The notes under the pieces are model-generated. The model was not told where the DNA came from. It ran no database searches and saw only the letters and a program-made list of their open reading frames with translations. DNA of 64,000 nt from Iamia sp. SCSIO 61187 (GTDB lineage: Bacteria; Actinomycetota; Acidimicrobiia; Acidimicrobiales; Iamiaceae). Every line of letters starts with the position of its first letter. The stretch's first letter is position 1. The DNA lies in the NCBI RefSeq assembly GCF_019443745.1, contig NZ_CP050948.1, forward strand, positions 2,418,001 to 2,482,000, given 5' to 3'. Positions 50,536 to 58,359 of the stretch are shown here, in pieces. A program made the position numbers and the translations under genes.

Positions 50536-51539
50536 CAGAACTGCTCCAGGAAGCGCACGTCGACCGAGAGGATCTCGCGCAGGTCGGGCACGCCGTGGCG
50601 GGCCAGGGCCAGCCGGTCGATGCCGAACCCGAAGGCGAACCCGGTGTAGCGCTCGGGGTCGATGCCGCCGTTGCGCAGCACGTTGGGGTGGACCATCCCG
50701 CAGCCGCCCAGCTCCAGCCAGGTGCCGTCGGGGCGGCGGATGTCGAACTCGGCCGACGGCTCGGTGAAGGGGAAGTACGACGGCCGCAGCCGCGACGTGA
50801 AGCCCTCGCCGAAGTAGGCGGCGGTGAAGGCCTCGATGGTCCCGGCCAGGTGGCCGAAGGTGATCCCCTCGTCGACGACCAGGGCCTCGAGCTGGTGGAA
50901 CGTGGCCAGGTGGGTGGCGTCGCGGGCCTCGTTCCGGTGCACCCGGCCGGGGACGACGATGTAGATCGGCGGGCCCTGCTGCTCCATCACCCGCAGCTGG
51001 ACCGGTGAGGTGTGGGTGCGGAGCACCACGTCTCCGGGCTCGCCCCGGTCGACGAAGAAGGTGTCCTGCATGTCCCGGGCCGGGTGGTACGCGGGGATGT
51101 TGAGCCCGGTGAAGTTGTGCCAGTCGTCCTCGACCTCGGGGCCCTCGGCGACGGCGAACCCCAGCCCGGTGAAGACGTCCTCCAGCTCCTCCATGGTCTG
51201 GGTCACCAGGTGGAGGTGGCCGGCGCCGGTGGTGGGGCGGACCTCGGTCAGGTCGAGCCGCTCGGCCTCGAGCCGGACCCGGCGGGCCGCGGCCTCGAGC
51301 TCGGCCCGGCGCTCGGCCGCGGCCCGGCCCACGTCGCCGTTGACCCGGTTGAGGGTCTGGCCCAGCTGCTTGCGGGCCTCGGCGTCGAGCTGGCCCATCC
51401 CCCGCTTCACGGCGCCGAGGTCCGACCCCTTGCCGGTCACCTCGGCGAGCACCGCGGTGAGGGCGTCGAGGTCCGGCGCGGCGCGCAGCCGCTCGACCGC
51501 TGCCGCGCCCATGCGCTCGATGTCGTCGGGCGTCGTCAT
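50535..51539 (-). CDS. pheS: Phenylalanine--tRNA ligase, alpha subunit
   Basis: 334 residues, class II catalytic subunit. Motif 2 (VVPGRVHRNEARDATHLATF) and motif 3 (GFAFGFGIDRLALARHGVPD) are clear, after an N-terminal coiled coil. ATG 51539 (MTTPDDIERMGA) fits the family start. It opens the pheS-pheT unit, 82 nt after the histidine-kinase gene; a perfect palindrome lies in that gap. Confidence 0.96.
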   Translation of the reverse strand: MTTPDDIERMGAAAVERLRAAPDLDALTAVLAEVTGKGSDLGAVKRGMGQLDAEARKQLGQTLNRVNGDVGRAAAERRAELEAAARRVRLEAERLDLTEVRPTTGAGHLHLVTQTMEELEDVFTGLGFAVAEGPEVEDDWHNFTGLNIPAYHPARDMQDTFFVDRGEPGDVVLRTHTSPVQLRVMEQQGPPIYIVVPGRVHRNEARDATHLATFHQLEALVVDEGITFGHLAGTIEAFTAAYFGEGFTSRLRPSYFPFTEPSAEFDIRRPDGTWLELGGCGMVHPNVLRNGGIDPERYTGFAFGFGIDRLALARHGVPDLREILSVDVRFLEQF

Positions 51540-51590
51540 AGGTCGGCCCAGGGTGCCCGGTCCCCGCCTCCCCCGCCAAGCCCGTTCGGG

Positions 51591-51619
51591 CCACGGATGG
51601 TGCCAGGCACCATCCGTGG
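51591..51619. repeat. 29-bp perfect palindrome (GGTGCC/GGCACC type)
   Basis: Fourteen-base arms (51591-51604, CCACGGATGGTGCC, and 51606-51619) flank a single central A. It sits just after the histidine-kinase stop and before pheS. It could be a terminator for the kinase transcript or a dispersed REP-like element. Confidence 0.85.
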
Positions 51620-51621
51620 CG

Positions 51622-52344
51622 TCAGGCCGGAGGTCCGGCGATCGGGAGGGTGAAGGTGAAGGTGCTGCCCTCGCCCTCGACGGACTCGGCCACGAGGCGG
51701 CCGCCGTGCGCCTCGACCAGGCCCCGGCTGATCCACAGGCCGAGGCCGGTGCCGGTGGGCCGGCCCTCCTCACGCCGGTAGAACCGGGCGAACACGCGGT
51801 CGAGGTCCTCGGCCGGGATCCCGGCGCCCCGGTCGGCCACGGCGACGGAGACCTCGTCGCCGTCGGCCCGGGCGGCGATCCGCAGCCCGACGGGGCTGCC
51901 GTACTTGGCCGCGTTCTCGACCAGGTTGGTGAGGACCTGCTCGACCTTGTCGGCATCGGCCACGACCTCGGGGAGGTCGTCGGCCAGGTCGATGGTGACG
52001 TCGAGGTCGGGCTCGACCATGGCGACCTTGTCGACGATCGACCGGATCAGCGGACCGATCTCGAGGGGGCGGGGGCTCAGGTGGAGCCGCCCCGCCTCCA
52101 GACGGGAGATGTCGAGCAGCTCGGTGAGCATCCGGGTGACCCGGTCGGCGTCGTGGCGGACGGCCTCGAGCATCTCCTTCTTGCGGTCGTCGGCGATCCC
52201 GTCCCAGCGCGACAGCAGGAGGCTGGTGAACCCCTTGATGCTGGTCAGGGGGCTGCGCAGCTCGTGGCTGACGGTGGCGATGATCTCGACGGCGGTCAGC
52301 TCGTCGGCCGTGGGGCCGTCGTCGGCGGGGCCGTCGTCGGTCAC
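51622..52344 (-). CDS. Soluble sensor-less histidine kinase
   Basis: 240 residues with only HisKA and HATPase domains: H box IIATVSHELRSPLTSIKGF, N box LTNLVENAAKYG, G1 DRGAGIP and G2 GTGLGLWISRGLVEAHGG. All catalytic motifs look intact, but there is no membrane segment or sensor domain, and no response regulator is nearby. A short acidic N-terminus (VTDDGPADDGPTADEL) precedes the H box. GTG 52344 overlaps the methyltransferase stop (GTGA). Its signal and partner are unknown. Confidence 0.88.
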   Translation of the reverse strand: MTDDGPADDGPTADELTAVEIIATVSHELRSPLTSIKGFTSLLLSRWDGIADDRKKEMLEAVRHDADRVTRMLTELLDISRLEAGRLHLSPRPLEIGPLIRSIVDKVAMVEPDLDVTIDLADDLPEVVADADKVEQVLTNLVENAAKYGSPVGLRIAARADGDEVSVAVADRGAGIPAEDLDRVFARFYRREEGRPTGTGLGLWISRGLVEAHGGRLVAESVEGEGSTFTFTLPIAGPPA

Positions 52345-53174
52345 GGCGCCGCCTCCACGGCGCGCTGGCGCACCACCTCGAAGGCCAGCACCGAGCCGGC
52401 CACGGCGACGTTCAAGGACTCCACGGCCCCCTCCATCGGCAGCGTCGCCCAGGAGTCGATGCCCGGCGCCACGGCCGCGGGCAGGCCGTGGGCCTCGTTC
52501 CCCAGGACCAGGGCGACCGGCCCCCGGAGGTCGAGGAGGTGGGGCGCGACGCCGTCGCCGCCGGAGGTCCCGACCCGGGCCACGCCCTCGGCGGCCAGGC
52601 GCTCGAGGGCCTCGCCGACGGGCTCGGCGCGCAGCGGCACCCGCCACACCGACCCGGCCGAGGCCCGGACGACCTTGGGCGCCCACGGATCGGCCGTGCC
52701 CTCGCCGACGACGAGCGACGCCGCCCCCACCGCCTCCGCCGTGCGCAGCAGGGTGCCGACGTTGCCGGGATCAGCCACCCCCACCAGTACGACGTGGAGC
52801 GGCGCGGTCCCCCTCCCCGGACGGGTGACGCCCTCCGGGCGGCGGGCGACGGCAGCCACGCCGTGGGGGGTGGCCACCTCGACGTGGGGGCGCAGCCCGC
52901 CGGTGACGGTCCAGGCCCGGCCGCCGGCGGCGACGGCGGCGGCCACGGCCGCCTCGACCTCGGGCCGGTCGGCGGCCTCGGGGTCGACGAAGACGTCCTC
53001 CACCACGACCCCGTCGCGCACGGCGTCGCCCAGCAGGACCGGCCCGTCGACGACGAAGCGATCCTCGGCGTCGCGGGCCCGCCGCTGGCGCGCCAACCGC
53101 CCCAGCCCCACGACCCGGGGGTTCCGGGGCGACAGGGGCTCGGGCGGCGGTGGGGTTCGGCTCGGGGCGCTCAC
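52341..53174 (-). CDS. SpoU/TrmH-family RNA 2'-O-methyltransferase
   Basis: 277 residues. An N-terminal substrate-binding domain (RNPRVVGLGRLARQRRARDA) precedes the SPOUT knot, where motif 1 reads VADPGNVGTLLRTAEAVGA, motif 2 ALVLGNEAHGLP and motif 3 LPMEGAVESLNVAVAGSVLA. It methylates a ribose in rRNA or tRNA using SAM. It lies 20 nt downstream of rplT, as TrmH-like genes often do, and overlaps the kinase gene by 4 nt. GTG 53174 is used as the start. Confidence 0.92.
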   Translation of the reverse strand: MSAPSRTPPPPEPLSPRNPRVVGLGRLARQRRARDAEDRFVVDGPVLLGDAVRDGVVVEDVFVDPEAADRPEVEAAVAAAVAAGGRAWTVTGGLRPHVEVATPHGVAAVARRPEGVTRPGRGTAPLHVVLVGVADPGNVGTLLRTAEAVGAASLVVGEGTADPWAPKVVRASAGSVWRVPLRAEPVGEALERLAAEGVARVGTSGGDGVAPHLLDLRGPVALVLGNEAHGLPAAVAPGIDSWATLPMEGAVESLNVAVAGSVLAFEVVRQRAVEAAP

Positions 53175-53194
53175 GACGGGGCCCCGGGACCGGA

Positions 53195-53557
53195 TCAGGC
53201 GGCGGGCTGGGCCTCGGCCGCCACCTTCACCAGGGCGGCGAACGCCTTCGGGTCGGTGACGGCGAGGTCGGCCAGCACCTTGCGGTCGACCTCGACCTGG
53301 GCCAGGCGCAGGCCGCTGATGAAGCGGCTGTAGGACATGCCGTTCTCCCGGCAGGCCGCGTTGATGCGCTGGATCCAGAGCTTGCGGAACTCGCCCTTCT
53401 TGGCCCTGCGGTCGCGGTAGGCGTACTGCAGGGAGTGCATCACCTGCTCGTTGGCGGCGCGGTACGAGCGGCTCTTGTTGCCGTAGTACCCCTTGGCGCG
53501 CTCGAGCGTGGCCTTGCGGTGCTTCTTGCTGTGGACGGATCGCTTGACGCGGGCCAT
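53195..53557 (-). CDS. rplT: Ribosomal protein L20
   Basis: 120 residues, 50S assembly protein. Starts [20 protein letters not shown] and contains [20 protein letters not shown] and [16 protein letters not shown], all typical. ATG 53557. Third gene of the infC-rpmI-rplT operon; in many bacteria L20 or IF3 feeds back on the leader mRNA of this operon. Confidence 0.98.
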   Translation of the reverse strand: MARVKRSVHSKKHRKATLERAKGYYGNKSRSYRAANEQVMHSLQYAYRDRRAKKGEFRKLWIQRINAACRENGMSYSRFISGLRLAQVEVDRKVLADLAVTDPKAFAALVKVAAEAQPAA

Positions 53558-53607
53558 GGTTCAGATCCTCTTCTGTGTGCTCGATCTCGGGTGGGTGGGG
53601 CGGCGGG

Positions 53608-53805
53608 CTAGCGGTCGCCGAGCATCCGGCTGATGCGGTCCGCGTCGCCCTTGGCCACGTCGACGTCGCCGGTGAGGCGGCGGGTGCGCTTCGAGGGCTT
53701 CTTCTCGAGGATGTGGTTCATCCCGGCCTGGCCGCGCCGGAGCTTGCCGGTGCCGGTGCGCTTGAAGCGCTTGGCCGCGCCGGAGTGGGTCTTCATCTTG
53801 GGCAT
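53608..53805 (-). CDS. rpmI: Ribosomal protein L35
   Basis: 65 residues: [20 protein letters not shown] followed by [19 protein letters not shown], the standard L35 pattern. ATG 53805 with GAGGACAGA upstream. Because infC is frameshifted, the shifted infC frame runs right through this gene; L35 itself is intact. Confidence 0.98.
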   Translation of the reverse strand: MPKMKTHSGAAKRFKRTGTGKLRRGQAGMNHILEKKPSKRTRRLTGDVDVAKGDADRISRMLGDR

Positions 53806-53855
53806 GTGTCTGTCCTCGGGGTTCGGGCCGGGCGGCCCGGCGGGAGAGGTGGTGG

Positions 53856-54625
53856 TCAGGCCTCGGTGGAGGCGGTGGCGTCGGCGGGGGCCTCGGCCGG
53901 TGCCGGGCGGTGGCCTCGGGCTCGGTGGCGGCCGTGGTGGCCTGGGGGTCGGGGGTGGCGGGACCGGTGCCGGGGGCGGCGGCCCCGTTGCTGCTGGCGT
54001 CGGCGGCCGGGGCGGCGCCGCCGGCGGCGACCCGAGCCTCCTCCTGGGCGGCGGCGGCCTCTTCCTCCTCCTCGCGGAGCTTGGCGGCGTGGGCCGCCTG
54101 GGCCTTCTTGTCGGGAGCCAGCACCATGATCATGTTCCGCCCGTCGAGCTTGGGGAACACCTCGACGCGAGCCAGGTGGACGACCTCCTCGGCCACGTGG
54201 TCGAGGATCTTCTTGCCCAGCTCGGGGTGGGCCATCTCGCGGCCCCGGAACATGATCGTCACCTTCACCTTGTGACCCTCGCCGAGGAACTTCTCGACCT
54301 TCTTGGTCTTGGTGTCGAAGTCGCCGGCGCCGATCTTGGGCCGGTACTTCATTTCCTTGATGACGACGTTGGTGCTCTTCTTGCGGGACTCCTTGGCCTT
54401 CTGGGCTGCCTCGTACTTGTACTTGCCGTAGTCCATGATCCGGCAGACGGGCGGGTTCGCCTTGTCCGCCACCTCGACGAGGTCGAGGTCCAGGTCACGG
54501 GCGATCGCCAGGGCCTGGGGCAGGGGTCGGATCCCGATCTGGGCCCCGTCGGGGCCCACCAGCCGGACCTCGCGGGCCCGGATGCGATCGTTGATGCGCG
54601 GCTCGTCGTTGTGCGGCGCAGCTAT
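53856..54625 (-). CDS. infC: Translation initiation factor IF-3, AUA start and 3' frameshift
   Basis: IF-3 controls start-codon selection on the 30S subunit. N-domain text [20 protein letters not shown] and C-domain [20 protein letters not shown] are complete, then a Glu/Ala-rich tail. No ATG, GTG or TTG precedes the conserved N-terminus in frame; ATA 54625 does, with AAGGAAGA 6 nt upstream. IF-3 genes are known for such poor starts, used for self-control. The stop at 53856 is in another frame: the span of 770 nt is not a multiple of three, and one missing C near 53904-53906 (GCCCGG for GCCCCGG) would restore a tail ending DATASTEA. As given, the frame runs on to 53561 through rpmI. Confidence 0.85.
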
Positions 54626-54703
54626 GGCCGGTCTTCCTTCATGCGGTGAGGGTGTCCTCGGTTGGTGGGTGGGGCACCGGAGGCCGCTCGGCGAAAACGC
54701 AGA

Positions 54704-54729
54704 GCGGACGTCGGAAAGCCGACGTCCGC
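54704..54729 (-). terminator. Attenuator-like hairpin in the infC leader
   Basis: Perfect 11-bp stem (arms 54704-54714 and 54719-54729, GCGGACGTCGG) with a 4-nt loop, followed on the minus strand by TCTGCGTTTTCG. A second hairpin (GCGCCC/GGGCGC, 54734-54750) precedes it. It is about 80 nt before the infC start, so it could end transcription early as part of IF3/L20 feedback. Confidence 0.6.
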
Positions 54730-54838
54730 GAACGCGCCCCGGATGGGCGCTGCATCGATCGACCCGGCGCACCGACCGCAACGGGTGGTGGCCAGGTGGA
54801 GACCCGAGGGCCCCGCTTTCCGTCTTCGGTTGTGCGCC

Positions 54839-54869
54839 TAGGGTACGGGCGTTCCGCGCGGGGAAGCAA
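54839..54869. promoter_or_regulatory. infC promoter with overlapping divergent -10 box
   Basis: Minus strand: TTGCTT (54864-54869), 18 nt, TACCCT (54840-54845), giving an infC leader of about 210 nt. The plus strand of the same bases reads TAGGGT (54839-54844), a -10 box for the DUF1844 gene. Confidence 0.55.
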
Positions 54870-54905
54870 CCGCGTGCCCCTCCGACCGTACGAAGGTGAC
54901 CGACG

Positions 54906-55382
54906 ATGAGCAGCCTGTGGACCCCCGGCGGCGAGCACGAGGTGCCCCGCGACCGCCCCTCCGACACCGGTCCGCCCGCCGGCGGGTCGGAGCCCGGGAC
55001 ACCGATCGACCTCGACCCCGAGACCGCCGCCGCCCTCGAGGCCATGTCGCCCGAGGAGCGGGCCCAGGCCGAGCAGATGATCGCCGAGATGGCCCAGGCC
55101 CGGGCCGAGATCGCCAGCACCCCGGCCGCGGTGGTGGTGTCCAACCACGCCATGGGCCTCTACGAGCTGGCCGCCATCCACCTGTCCCAGCAGCCGCCGA
55201 ACCTCCCCGAGGCCAGCGTGGCCGTCGACGCCCTCGCCGCCCTGACCAAGGCGCTGGAGGGCCGGCTGGGCGACAACGAGGCGACCCTCGTCCAGGCCCT
55301 CAACCAGCTCCAGATGGCGTTCGTCGAGCTGACCCGCCGCGCCGAGGGCGGCGCCGCGGGTGACGATCCCTCCGCCGGATGA
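54906..55382 (+). CDS. DUF1844 domain protein
   Basis: 158 residues. Acidic, disordered N-terminus, then a helical DUF1844 core (VVVSNHAMGLYELAAIHLSQ and AVDALAALTKALEGRLGDNE, ending LNQLQMAFVELTR). Function unknown; the gene often sits near infC-rpmI-rplT in actinobacteria. ATG 54906 has AAGGTGA 8 nt upstream. Its stop overlaps the galE ATG. Confidence 0.88.
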   Translation: MSSLWTPGGEHEVPRDRPSDTGPPAGGSEPGTPIDLDPETAAALEAMSPEERAQAEQMIAEMAQARAEIASTPAAVVVSNHAMGLYELAAIHLSQQPPNLPEASVAVDALAALTKALEGRLGDNEATLVQALNQLQMAFVELTRRAEGGAAGDDPSAG

Positions 55383-56380
55383 CCGTCCTCGTCACCGGCG
55401 GCGCCGGCTACATCGGATCCCACACGGCTCGCCTGCTCCGCCAGCGGGGCCGCGACATCGTCATCCTCGACTCGCTCGAGGGCGGGCACCGCGAGGCCAC
55501 CCTCGGGGCGCCCCTCGTGGTCGGCGACATCGCCGACGCCGACCTGGTGCGCCGCACCATCACCGACCACGGCGTCGACAGCATCGTCCACTTCGCCGCC
55601 TACAAGGCGGCCGGCGAGTCGATGGAGGACCCGGGCAAGTACTTCGGCAACAACGTGGCCAAGACCAGCGCCCTGGTCGACGCGGCCCGCACCGTCGGCG
55701 TCGACAAGGTCGTCTTCTCGTCGTCGTGCTCGGTCTACGGCACCCCGACCGTGCTGCCCGTCGACGAGACCCACCCGTTCCACCCCGAGAGCCCCTACGC
55801 CGAGAGCAAGCGCATCGTCGAGGACATGCTGCGCTGGTACGACGTCGCCCACGGCACCCGGTCGGTCAGCCTCCGGTACTTCAACGCCGCCGGCGCGTCC
55901 TTCGACGCCGCCATCGGCGAGGACTGGACGGTCACGCTCAACCTGGTGCCCCTCGTCATGAAGGCGGCCCTCGGTCGGATCCCCCACCTCACCGTGTTCG
56001 GGACCGACTACCCCACCCGCGACGGCACCGCCGTGCGCGACTACGTCCACGTCGACGACCTGGCCGACGCCCACGTGCGGGCCCTCGAGTACCTGGAGTC
56101 CGGTGGCGAGACCACGGCGATCAACCTCGGGACCGGCGTCGGCTCGACCGTGCGGGAGGTCATCGAGACGGCCCGCGAGGTGAGCGAGGCCGACATCCCC
56201 TCGGTCGACGCCGGGCGCCGCGCCGGAGACCCGACGGAGGTGTACGGCGACCTGCGCCGGGCCCGCGAGGTCCTGGGCTGGGAGCCGACCCACGACCTCC
56301 GGGCCATCCTCCGCACCGCCTACGCCTGGCACTCCACCCACCCCGACGGCTACGCCACCACCGCGCCCCCCGACCTCTGA
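55379..56380 (+). CDS. galE: UDP-glucose 4-epimerase
   Basis: 333 residues, extended short-chain dehydrogenase that interconverts UDP-glucose and UDP-galactose. NAD motif VTGGAGYIGSH, FAAYKAAGESMEDPGKYF, the catalytic Ser/Tyr/Lys in SSCSVYGTP and YAESKRIVED, and NLGTGVGSTVREVI are all present. ATG 55379 overlaps the DUF1844 stop. A long hairpin follows immediately. Confidence 0.95.
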   Translation: MTVLVTGGAGYIGSHTARLLRQRGRDIVILDSLEGGHREATLGAPLVVGDIADADLVRRTITDHGVDSIVHFAAYKAAGESMEDPGKYFGNNVAKTSALVDAARTVGVDKVVFSSSCSVYGTPTVLPVDETHPFHPESPYAESKRIVEDMLRWYDVAHGTRSVSLRYFNAAGASFDAAIGEDWTVTLNLVPLVMKAALGRIPHLTVFGTDYPTRDGTAVRDYVHVDDLADAHVRALEYLESGGETTAINLGTGVGSTVREVIETAREVSEADIPSVDAGRRAGDPTEVYGDLRRAREVLGWEPTHDLRAILRTAYAWHSTHPDGYATTAPPDL

Positions 56381-56381
56381 G

Positions 56382-56440
56382 CCCGCGTTCCCGCGACAGT
56401 GGCAGGAGGCCTCCTCCGGTCAGCGTCGCCAGGACGCGGG
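56382..56440 (+). terminator. Long imperfect palindrome after galE
   Basis: CCCGCG (56382-56387) pairs with CGCGGG (56435-56440), GCGAC with GTCGC, and GGAGGCCTCC (56405-56414) is perfect at the centre. It starts right after the galE TGA and so probably ends that transcript; it may be a distant relative of the palindromes at 34635 and 46904. Confidence 0.6.
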
Positions 56441-56498
56441 GGTGGCACCCCCCGGCCGGTGACGTGGACGCCGGACGGCGCGGTCGTAGGGTCCCAGG

Positions 56499-58085
56499 GT
56501 GACCCGCGGCGCCCGCACCACCCTCGCCGGGCTGCTCGCGGTGGCCGCCGGGCTGGCCACCACCGAGCTGGTGAACCTGGCCGGCCCCACCCGACCGTCG
56601 CTGCTCCTCGCCGTCCAGGTCTGGTTCATCAACACCTTCGGGGGCGCCCTGAAGGACCTGGCCGTGGCCCTGTTCGGCCGGCAGGACAAGGTGGCGCTCG
56701 AGATCGGCGCCTGGCTCGTCGCCCTGGCCCTGGGCCCGGCGACGGCCCGGCTCGAGGTCCGGCGCCGGGGGGCCGGGGCCGCGGTCATCGGCGTGGTGTC
56801 CCTGCTCGGCGTCCTCGCCGCCCTGGACCACCCGCAGACCGCGACGTCGGTCGCCGTCCTCGCCGGGTTCCTCGGGGCCGCCGCCGCCCTGGCCACCCTG
56901 TGGGTCCTCCTCGACCGCTTCGGCCTGCGGGTGGCCCCCGGGGCGGGGCTCGTGCTCCGCACCCGGCGGCCCCGGTCGGGTGCCGGCACGGGCGGCGCCG
57001 TGGGGCAGGTGACGGGCACCCGGCGCGAGGTCGTGCTGTGGGGGCTCGGGACGGGGGCCGTCATCGTCACCGCCGGGGCCGTGGCCAAGGGCCTGGGCGA
57101 CAGCGTGCGCCGGTCGCGGGCGGTCATCCCCGAGACCATCCCGGCCCCCGCCTCCCCCGCATCGGTGCCACCGGCGCCGCCGTTCGCCACCCCCGGGCTG
57201 TCCCCGTACATCACCCCGAGCGAGGACTTCTACCTGATCGACACCTCGCCCGACCCGCCCTACGTCGTCACCGACGACTGGACGGTGCGCATCACCGGCA
57301 TGGTCGACCGGGAGATCGAGCTCAGCTACGCCGACCTCCTGGCCCGCGACCTGGTCGAGGAGGTCGTGACCCTGTCGTGCGTGTCGAACGAGGTCGGCGG
57401 CGACCTGGTCGGCAACGCCCGCTGGACCGGCGTCCTGCTGCGCGACCTGCTGGCCGAGGCCGGCGTCCACGCCGACGCCACCCAGCTCGTCGGCGAGGCC
57501 GTCGACGGCTTCACCGCCGGGTTCCCCACCTCCGTGCTCGACGACCCCGACCGCACCGCCCTGGTCGCCGTGGGGATGAACGGCCGGCCCCTCCCCCGCG
57601 CCCACGGGTTCCCGGCCCGGCTGGTCATCTCCGGGCTGTACGGCTACGTGTCGGCCACCAAGTGGCTCTCGGAGATCCGCCTCACGACGCTCGAGGACGA
57701 GGACGGCTACTGGATCGACCGGGGCTGGGCCAAGGAGGCGCCGGTCAAGACCCAGAGCCGCATCGACGTGCCCCGGAACCGGGCCAACGTGACCGCCGGG
57801 CTGGTGCCCATCGCCGGGGTGGCGTGGGCCCCGAACCGGGGCATCAGCCGGGTCGAGGTGCGGATCGACGGGGGGCGGTGGATCGAGGCCGACCTGGGCC
57901 GGGTCGCGTCCGACGACACCTGGGTGCAGTGGCACGTGGGCTGGGAGGCCGAACCCGGTGACCACGAGATCGAGGTCCGGGCCACCGACGGCGACGGCGA
58001 GACCCAGGGCGAGGAGCAGGTCGCGCCCATCCCCGACGGCGCCGAGGGCTGGCACTCCCGCACCGTGCGGGTGGCCGCGCCGTAG
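56499..58085 (+). CDS. Membrane-bound sulfite-oxidase-like molybdopterin oxidoreductase
   Basis: 528 residues. Four or five N-terminal membrane helices (to about residue 200) are followed by an extracytoplasmic sulfite-oxidase-type molybdopterin domain. The molybdenum-ligand Cys is at about residue 294 in TLSCVSNEVGGDLVGN, and GFPARLVISGLYGYVSATKW is the family signature. A C-terminal Mo-co dimer-like domain (VRIDGGRWIEADLG, WHVGWEAEPGDHEIEVRATD) ends it. It likely oxidises or reduces a small oxyanion or sulfoxide; the substrate is unknown. TAGGGT ends 6 nt before GTG 56499. Confidence 0.92.
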   Translation: MTRGARTTLAGLLAVAAGLATTELVNLAGPTRPSLLLAVQVWFINTFGGALKDLAVALFGRQDKVALEIGAWLVALALGPATARLEVRRRGAGAAVIGVVSLLGVLAALDHPQTATSVAVLAGFLGAAAALATLWVLLDRFGLRVAPGAGLVLRTRRPRSGAGTGGAVGQVTGTRREVVLWGLGTGAVIVTAGAVAKGLGDSVRRSRAVIPETIPAPASPASVPPAPPFATPGLSPYITPSEDFYLIDTSPDPPYVVTDDWTVRITGMVDREIELSYADLLARDLVEEVVTLSCVSNEVGGDLVGNARWTGVLLRDLLAEAGVHADATQLVGEAVDGFTAGFPTSVLDDPDRTALVAVGMNGRPLPRAHGFPARLVISGLYGYVSATKWLSEIRLTTLEDEDGYWIDRGWAKEAPVKTQSRIDVPRNRANVTAGLVPIAGVAWAPNRGISRVEVRIDGGRWIEADLGRVASDDTWVQWHVGWEAEPGDHEIEVRATDGDGETQGEEQVAPIPDGAEGWHSRTVRVAAP

Positions 58086-58117
58086 CTCGACGGGTCCGGC
58101 GGCGACGACTGACCGGG

Positions 58118-58324
58118 TCAGACGGGGCTGACGGCCACCGCCTGCCAGCGGCCGTGGTGGCCGGGCGCCACCGCGAACGTGACCCGGGTCCCCACCGCGG
58201 TGGTGCGGGAGCCGTCGGCCAGGTGCGTGCACTGGAGGTCCAGGAGCCGGCCGTCGTCGGCCCGGACCGCCCCGACCCCGCGGGGGTCGTCCCACTCCTC
58301 CACCACGCCGGTCGCGTCGCCCAC
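58118..58324 (-). CDS. Small cold-shock-like (OB-fold) protein
   Basis: 68 residues: VGDATGVVEEWDDPRGVGAV, then RADDGRLLDLQCTHLADGSR and TRVTFAVAPGHHGRWQAVAV. The pattern G-V-V-E-x-W-D-x-x-x-G-x-G and the closing strand resemble the cold-shock domain, but the RNP1 aromatics (KGFGFI) are missing. Too short and divergent to be sure. GTG 58324 is used; GTG 58342 is possible. A hairpin (GCCAGTG/CACTGGC, 58328-58346) covers the start region. Confidence 0.55.
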   Translation of the reverse strand: MGDATGVVEEWDDPRGVGAVRADDGRLLDLQCTHLADGSRTTAVGTRVTFAVAPGHHGRWQAVAVSPV

Positions 58325-58359
58325 CGGGCCAGTGTGGTCCACTGGCGAGGCGCGGGGCG

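Noticed and set aside
45925-50649. 1574-residue plus-strand frame across argJ, argC, pheT
   Set aside because: Covers three certain minus-strand genes and has shadow composition.
53561-53855. Extension of the infC frame through rpmI
   Set aside because: The residues after about TEPEATA read as a shifted copy of the rpmI coding sequence with Pro/His/Arg bias; better explained by a frameshift than by a real extended IF-3.
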